Source of the DNA: JBEBXQ01 sp040391535
GTDB taxonomy: Bacteria; Bacteroidota; Bacteroidia; Cytophagales; Spirosomataceae
DNA: 7,453 bases
Reading direction: 5' to 3'
NCBI GenBank assembly: GCA_040391535.1
Contig: JBEBXQ010000178.1
Coordinates: 1-7,453 of the forward strand
The translations under genes and the position numbers were made by a program. Shown piece by piece: positions 6,126 through 7,453 of this stretch. Below the pieces are notes generated by a model. The model was not told the origin of the DNA, did not search any database, and saw only the letters and a list, made by a program, of their open reading frames with translations. Each line of letters opens with the position of its first letter. Positions within the stretch are counted from its first letter, which is position 1.

Positions 6126-6308
6126 CTACGGACTAAAATACCTTGTTTAGACTATACAGAACTCGGGCCAAAACTCAGGGAATGATCGCAAAAGCCTGCA
6201 CAGTTCACGATTCATACCGGGATCGGATATTTCCTGGCAACTTCGGGATCATGTGTCCGGGGCGGGTTATCTGCTCCATCTTTTGTTCCGCTAAAGCTCC
6301 ACAAAAGT

Positions 6309-6686
6309 ATGCCGCTTCTGTTTCTGGCTCCCGATTTTGTATACGAAGAAATTAAAAATCATTTATCGATGATTTCTGAAAAATCGGGAAAATCAAAAAA
6401 AGAAATTACAGCCAAAGTCGTTTTTTATACCACAGAAGATATCCCTGAAAAGTATATTGAAGAAGCGATAGGAATTGTCGGTGATAGTGATGTTTTTGAT
6501 GCTCCGTTTGTTGCTTTACACCCATACAAAAAGCATAAAATATGGACAGGAGTTAAGGTGCTGATTAACGGCCTGAAGAAAAAAGATTATGATATTTGTA
6601 TTAAGACAGCAGAACTCAAAAACAAATTGTATAAAAGTAATTGCAGGTTTCGGTTTTCTGAAAAGTTGTTCTATGGCGAAAAGTGA
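6309..6686 (+). pseudogene. 5'-truncated PIN-domain (PIN_2-like) toxin remnant
   Basis: PIN-domain proteins of the VapC-like PIN_2 group (PF10130) are Mg-dependent RNases, usually toxins of toxin-antitoxin pairs. The 125-residue ORF matches the middle and end of such a protein: FLAPDFVYEEIKNH (5-18), where family members have Y/F-APEFL-EEI-KH; EKYIEEAIGIVGDSD (47-61); DAPFVALHPYKK (64-75); and IWTGVKVLINGLKKKDYDI (78-96). A full protein would begin about 35-40 residues earlier with a strand carrying the first catalytic Asp (D-x-N-x-x-x-S/A), and nothing upstream in any frame resembles that. In addition the usual TGDK Asp is Val82 (TGVK). E13/E14, D61 and D64 remain. Loss of two acidic positions makes nuclease activity unlikely. 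ATG 6309 is only the first in-frame ATG of the remnant. No antitoxin gene is next to it. Confidence 0.65.
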
Positions 6687-6725
6687 AAAACGCTCAATAT
6701 TTTTTCTGTGAGGTTTTATTTTTAC

Positions 6726-6779
6726 GTAATCATTTTTTTTGGCGTGCCCCTTTGCATTTTTGCCAACGCTGATCGTTAC
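6726..6779. repeat. 54-bp imperfect palindrome between the PIN remnant and parE
   Basis: GTAATCA at 6726-6732 pairs with TGA (6770-6772) and TTAC (6776-6779) across a TCG bulge, and TTGGC (6739-6743) pairs with GCCAA (6762-6766) around an 18-nt GC-rich core. The intervening strands are TTTTTT and CGC. It lies just downstream of the parE stop codon (minus strand) and downstream of the PIN remnant (plus strand). It may end transcripts from both sides or be a copy of an interspersed intergenic repeat. Confidence 0.4.
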
Positions 6780-6791
6780 AGGCCGTTTTTC

Positions 6792-7091
6792 TTATTCACT
6801 TATTCTGTTTTTCAAGTCCATTTGTTCGTGTAAAATTCTCGTTATTTCAATCGGATTATCATCAGATTTTCGATAAAATATAATGTGTCGATATGTTTTT
6901 AATCCAAAAAGTTCATCTTTTATTCCTTCATAGTTTTTCCCAATGTTTGGGTCATCAGCAATGTGTTGGCAGTTTTCAAGCAACATTTCGTAATATGTGT
7001 CGGCTTGTTTCTCTGACCATTTGTCAAATGTATAATCCCAAATATGTGTCAGATCTTCAACGGCTTTATTGGTCAGTTTATATTTAGCCAT
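6792..7091 (-). CDS. parE: ParE/RelE-superfamily toxin of a type II toxin-antitoxin pair
   Basis: A 99-residue toxin of the ParE branch of the RelE/ParE superfamily (PF05016). Characterised ParE proteins poison DNA gyrase, whereas RelE relatives cut mRNA on the ribosome; here the gyrase target is an inference from the paired ParD. Visible features are YKLTNKAVEDLTHIWDYTFDK (4-24, first strand and helix with the family's A-x-x-D-L-x-x-I pattern), the helical stretch ADTYYEMLLENCQHIADDPNIGK (30-52), YRHIIFYRK (67-75, the conserved R-x-x-x-x-Y-R strand) and ITRILHEQMD (83-92, typical C-terminus). The length is normal and the gene is intact. It overlaps the antitoxin gene by 8 bp (7084-7091), so translation is coupled and the antitoxin is made first. 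Confidence 0.92.
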   Translation of the reverse strand: MAKYKLTNKAVEDLTHIWDYTFDKWSEKQADTYYEMLLENCQHIADDPNIGKNYEGIKDELFGLKTYRHIIFYRKSDDNPIEITRILHEQMDLKNRISE

Positions 7092-7332
7092 TGTTTTTTC
7101 TTCTTGCCTTCAATTCCTGAAGATGTTTGTCCGGGTTAAAGTCATGTGCAATTCCGCTGTCTATTCCTTCTTGTATCGCATTTCTCAATGCAATCGTTTT
7201 GCTTTCTTCATCTTCTAAAAGCCGAAGCCCTGCACGAATAACTTCACTCACATTTTTGTATCGTCCTGCTGCTACCTGGCTACTTACAAACTGGTCAAAA
7301 TAATTTCCGAGTGATACTGATGTGTTTTTCAT
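7084..7332 (-). CDS. parD: ParD-family ribbon-helix-helix antitoxin
   Basis: An 82-residue antitoxin of the ParD/CC2985 group (PF03693). The N-terminal ribbon-helix-helix (about 1-42) has the DNA-binding strand TSVSLG (4-9), a first helix through FDQFVSSQVAAGRY, and the signature KNVSEVIRAGLRLLE (26-40). The charged C-terminal half, with IQEGIDSG (53-60) and LQELKARRKNNG (71-82), should wrap around and neutralise the ParE toxin. ATG 7332 gives the standard MKNTSVSLG start. The gene ends inside the parE start (ATGGCTAA overlap). Upstream inverted repeats (7340-7370) are the expected site for autorepression by ParD alone or the ParDE complex. Confidence 0.92.
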   Translation of the reverse strand: MKNTSVSLGNYFDQFVSSQVAAGRYKNVSEVIRAGLRLLEDEESKTIALRNAIQEGIDSGIAHDFNPDKHLQELKARRKNNG

Positions 7333-7339
7333 GTCTTTA

Positions 7340-7370
7340 AACTTTTTGTAAAGTTACCAAAAATTGGTAA
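7340..7370 (-). promoter_or_regulatory. parDE promoter-operator with two overlapping inverted repeats
   Basis: Inverted repeat A is TTACCAA-AAA-TTGGTAA at 7354-7370 (7-bp arms, perfect). Inverted repeat B is AACTTT-TTGT-AAAGTT at 7340-7355 (6-bp arms, perfect). They share 2 bp. On the minus strand TAACTTTA (7356-7349) resembles the -7 consensus TAnnTTTG (one mismatch) and falls across the junction of both repeats, with transcription predicted to start about 10 nt before the parD ATG. A protein bound to either repeat would cover the promoter, which fits autorepression typical of parDE operons. Confidence 0.6.
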
Positions 7371-7386
7371 AATGCTGTAAATTTTG

Positions 7387-7403
7387 TTTCGTTTTTTCCG
7401 AAA
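7387..7403. repeat. Third inverted repeat upstream of parD
   Basis: TTTCG-TTTTTTC-CGAAA is a perfect 5-bp inverted repeat with a 7-bp spacer, 55-71 bp upstream of the parD start. It may be an additional regulatory site or chance symmetry in AT-rich sequence. The remaining 7404-7453 shows no gene. Confidence 0.25.
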
Positions 7404-7453
7404 AGTTATATTGAATAATTCCATTTTTTGTGTTATATATATGATAAATACTA

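Larger units (their letters stand above)
5985..6308. other. Intergenic region with promoter, gene tail and a GC-richer segment
   Basis: This 324-bp gap contains the Rossmann gene promoter (5992-5999), the unknown gene tail on the minus strand (6027-6125) and then 6130-6308, which is GC-richer than the AT-rich sequence on both sides and carries no recognisable gene. Open frames across 6130-6308 exist (the PIN frame is open from about 6173) but their translations look random. CGGGATC occurs twice, near 6219 and 6243. No tRNA, attachment site or insertion-sequence end was seen. Confidence 0.5.

Noticed and set aside
6143..6355. Plus-strand ORF of 70 codons in the GC-richer segment
   Set aside because: It runs into the PIN remnant in another frame, has no recognisable motif, and its translation looks random.
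6726..6779. Integron attC recombination site after parE
   Set aside because: The paired arms fit loosely, but the required RYYYAAC and GTTRRRY ends are absent on both strands and no integrase or cassette array is visible.
6893..7087. Plus-strand ORF of 64 codons
   Set aside because: It is the antisense shadow of parE.

Overview
The window looks like a chromosomal stretch from a Bacteroidota species (Cytophagia, Chitinophagia or Sphingobacteriia-like; I cannot narrow it further). The evidence is a TonB-dependent receptor with an N-terminal carboxypeptidase-regulatory-like domain, a secreted DUF1080 (3-keto-disaccharide hydrolase) protein, several -7 boxes matching the Bacteroidota pattern TAnnTTTG, and almost no Shine-Dalgarno sequences. 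There are no rRNA or tRNA genes, no CRISPR array and no complete insertion sequence.

Region 1 (1-3173) is nutrient acquisition. A TonB-dependent outer-membrane receptor runs leftward off the window (712 codons visible, C-terminus missing). Divergent from it, across a 407-bp AT-rich gap, is a secreted DUF1080 protein. The gap holds a perfect 15-bp inverted repeat near the receptor and a good -7 box in front of the DUF1080 gene. Receptor-mediated uptake plus periplasmic sugar processing is plausible, but the substrate is not visible.

Region 2 (3174-4446) holds an EamA/DMT-type inner-membrane exporter, most likely starting at ATG 3286 rather than TTG 3229. A hairpin-plus-T terminator follows it. 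Next comes a 36-residue ORF encoding a predicted single-span membrane peptide with a basic tail, and then a perfect 15-bp palindrome covering the stop codon of the converging gene.

Region 3 (4440-5984) is visibly more AT-rich and carries two leftward genes: a GrpB-family (UPF0157) nucleotidyltransferase-fold protein and a YeeZ-like NAD(P)-binding Rossmann protein. The Rossmann gene has a -7 box so close to its ATG that its mRNA may be nearly leaderless.

Region 4 (5985-7453) is an accessory, partly decayed segment. It has a C-terminal fragment of an unknown leftward gene, about 170 bp of more GC-rich sequence without a recognisable gene, and a PIN-domain toxin lacking its N-terminal catalytic part and one conserved Asp. 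It ends with an intact leftward ParD-ParE toxin-antitoxin pair whose promoter box lies inside two overlapping inverted repeats. A 54-bp imperfect palindrome sits between the PIN remnant and parE.

I did not find a convincing new multi-gene system. The best leads are the 36-residue membrane peptide, the ParDE control region, and the remnants around the broken PIN gene.
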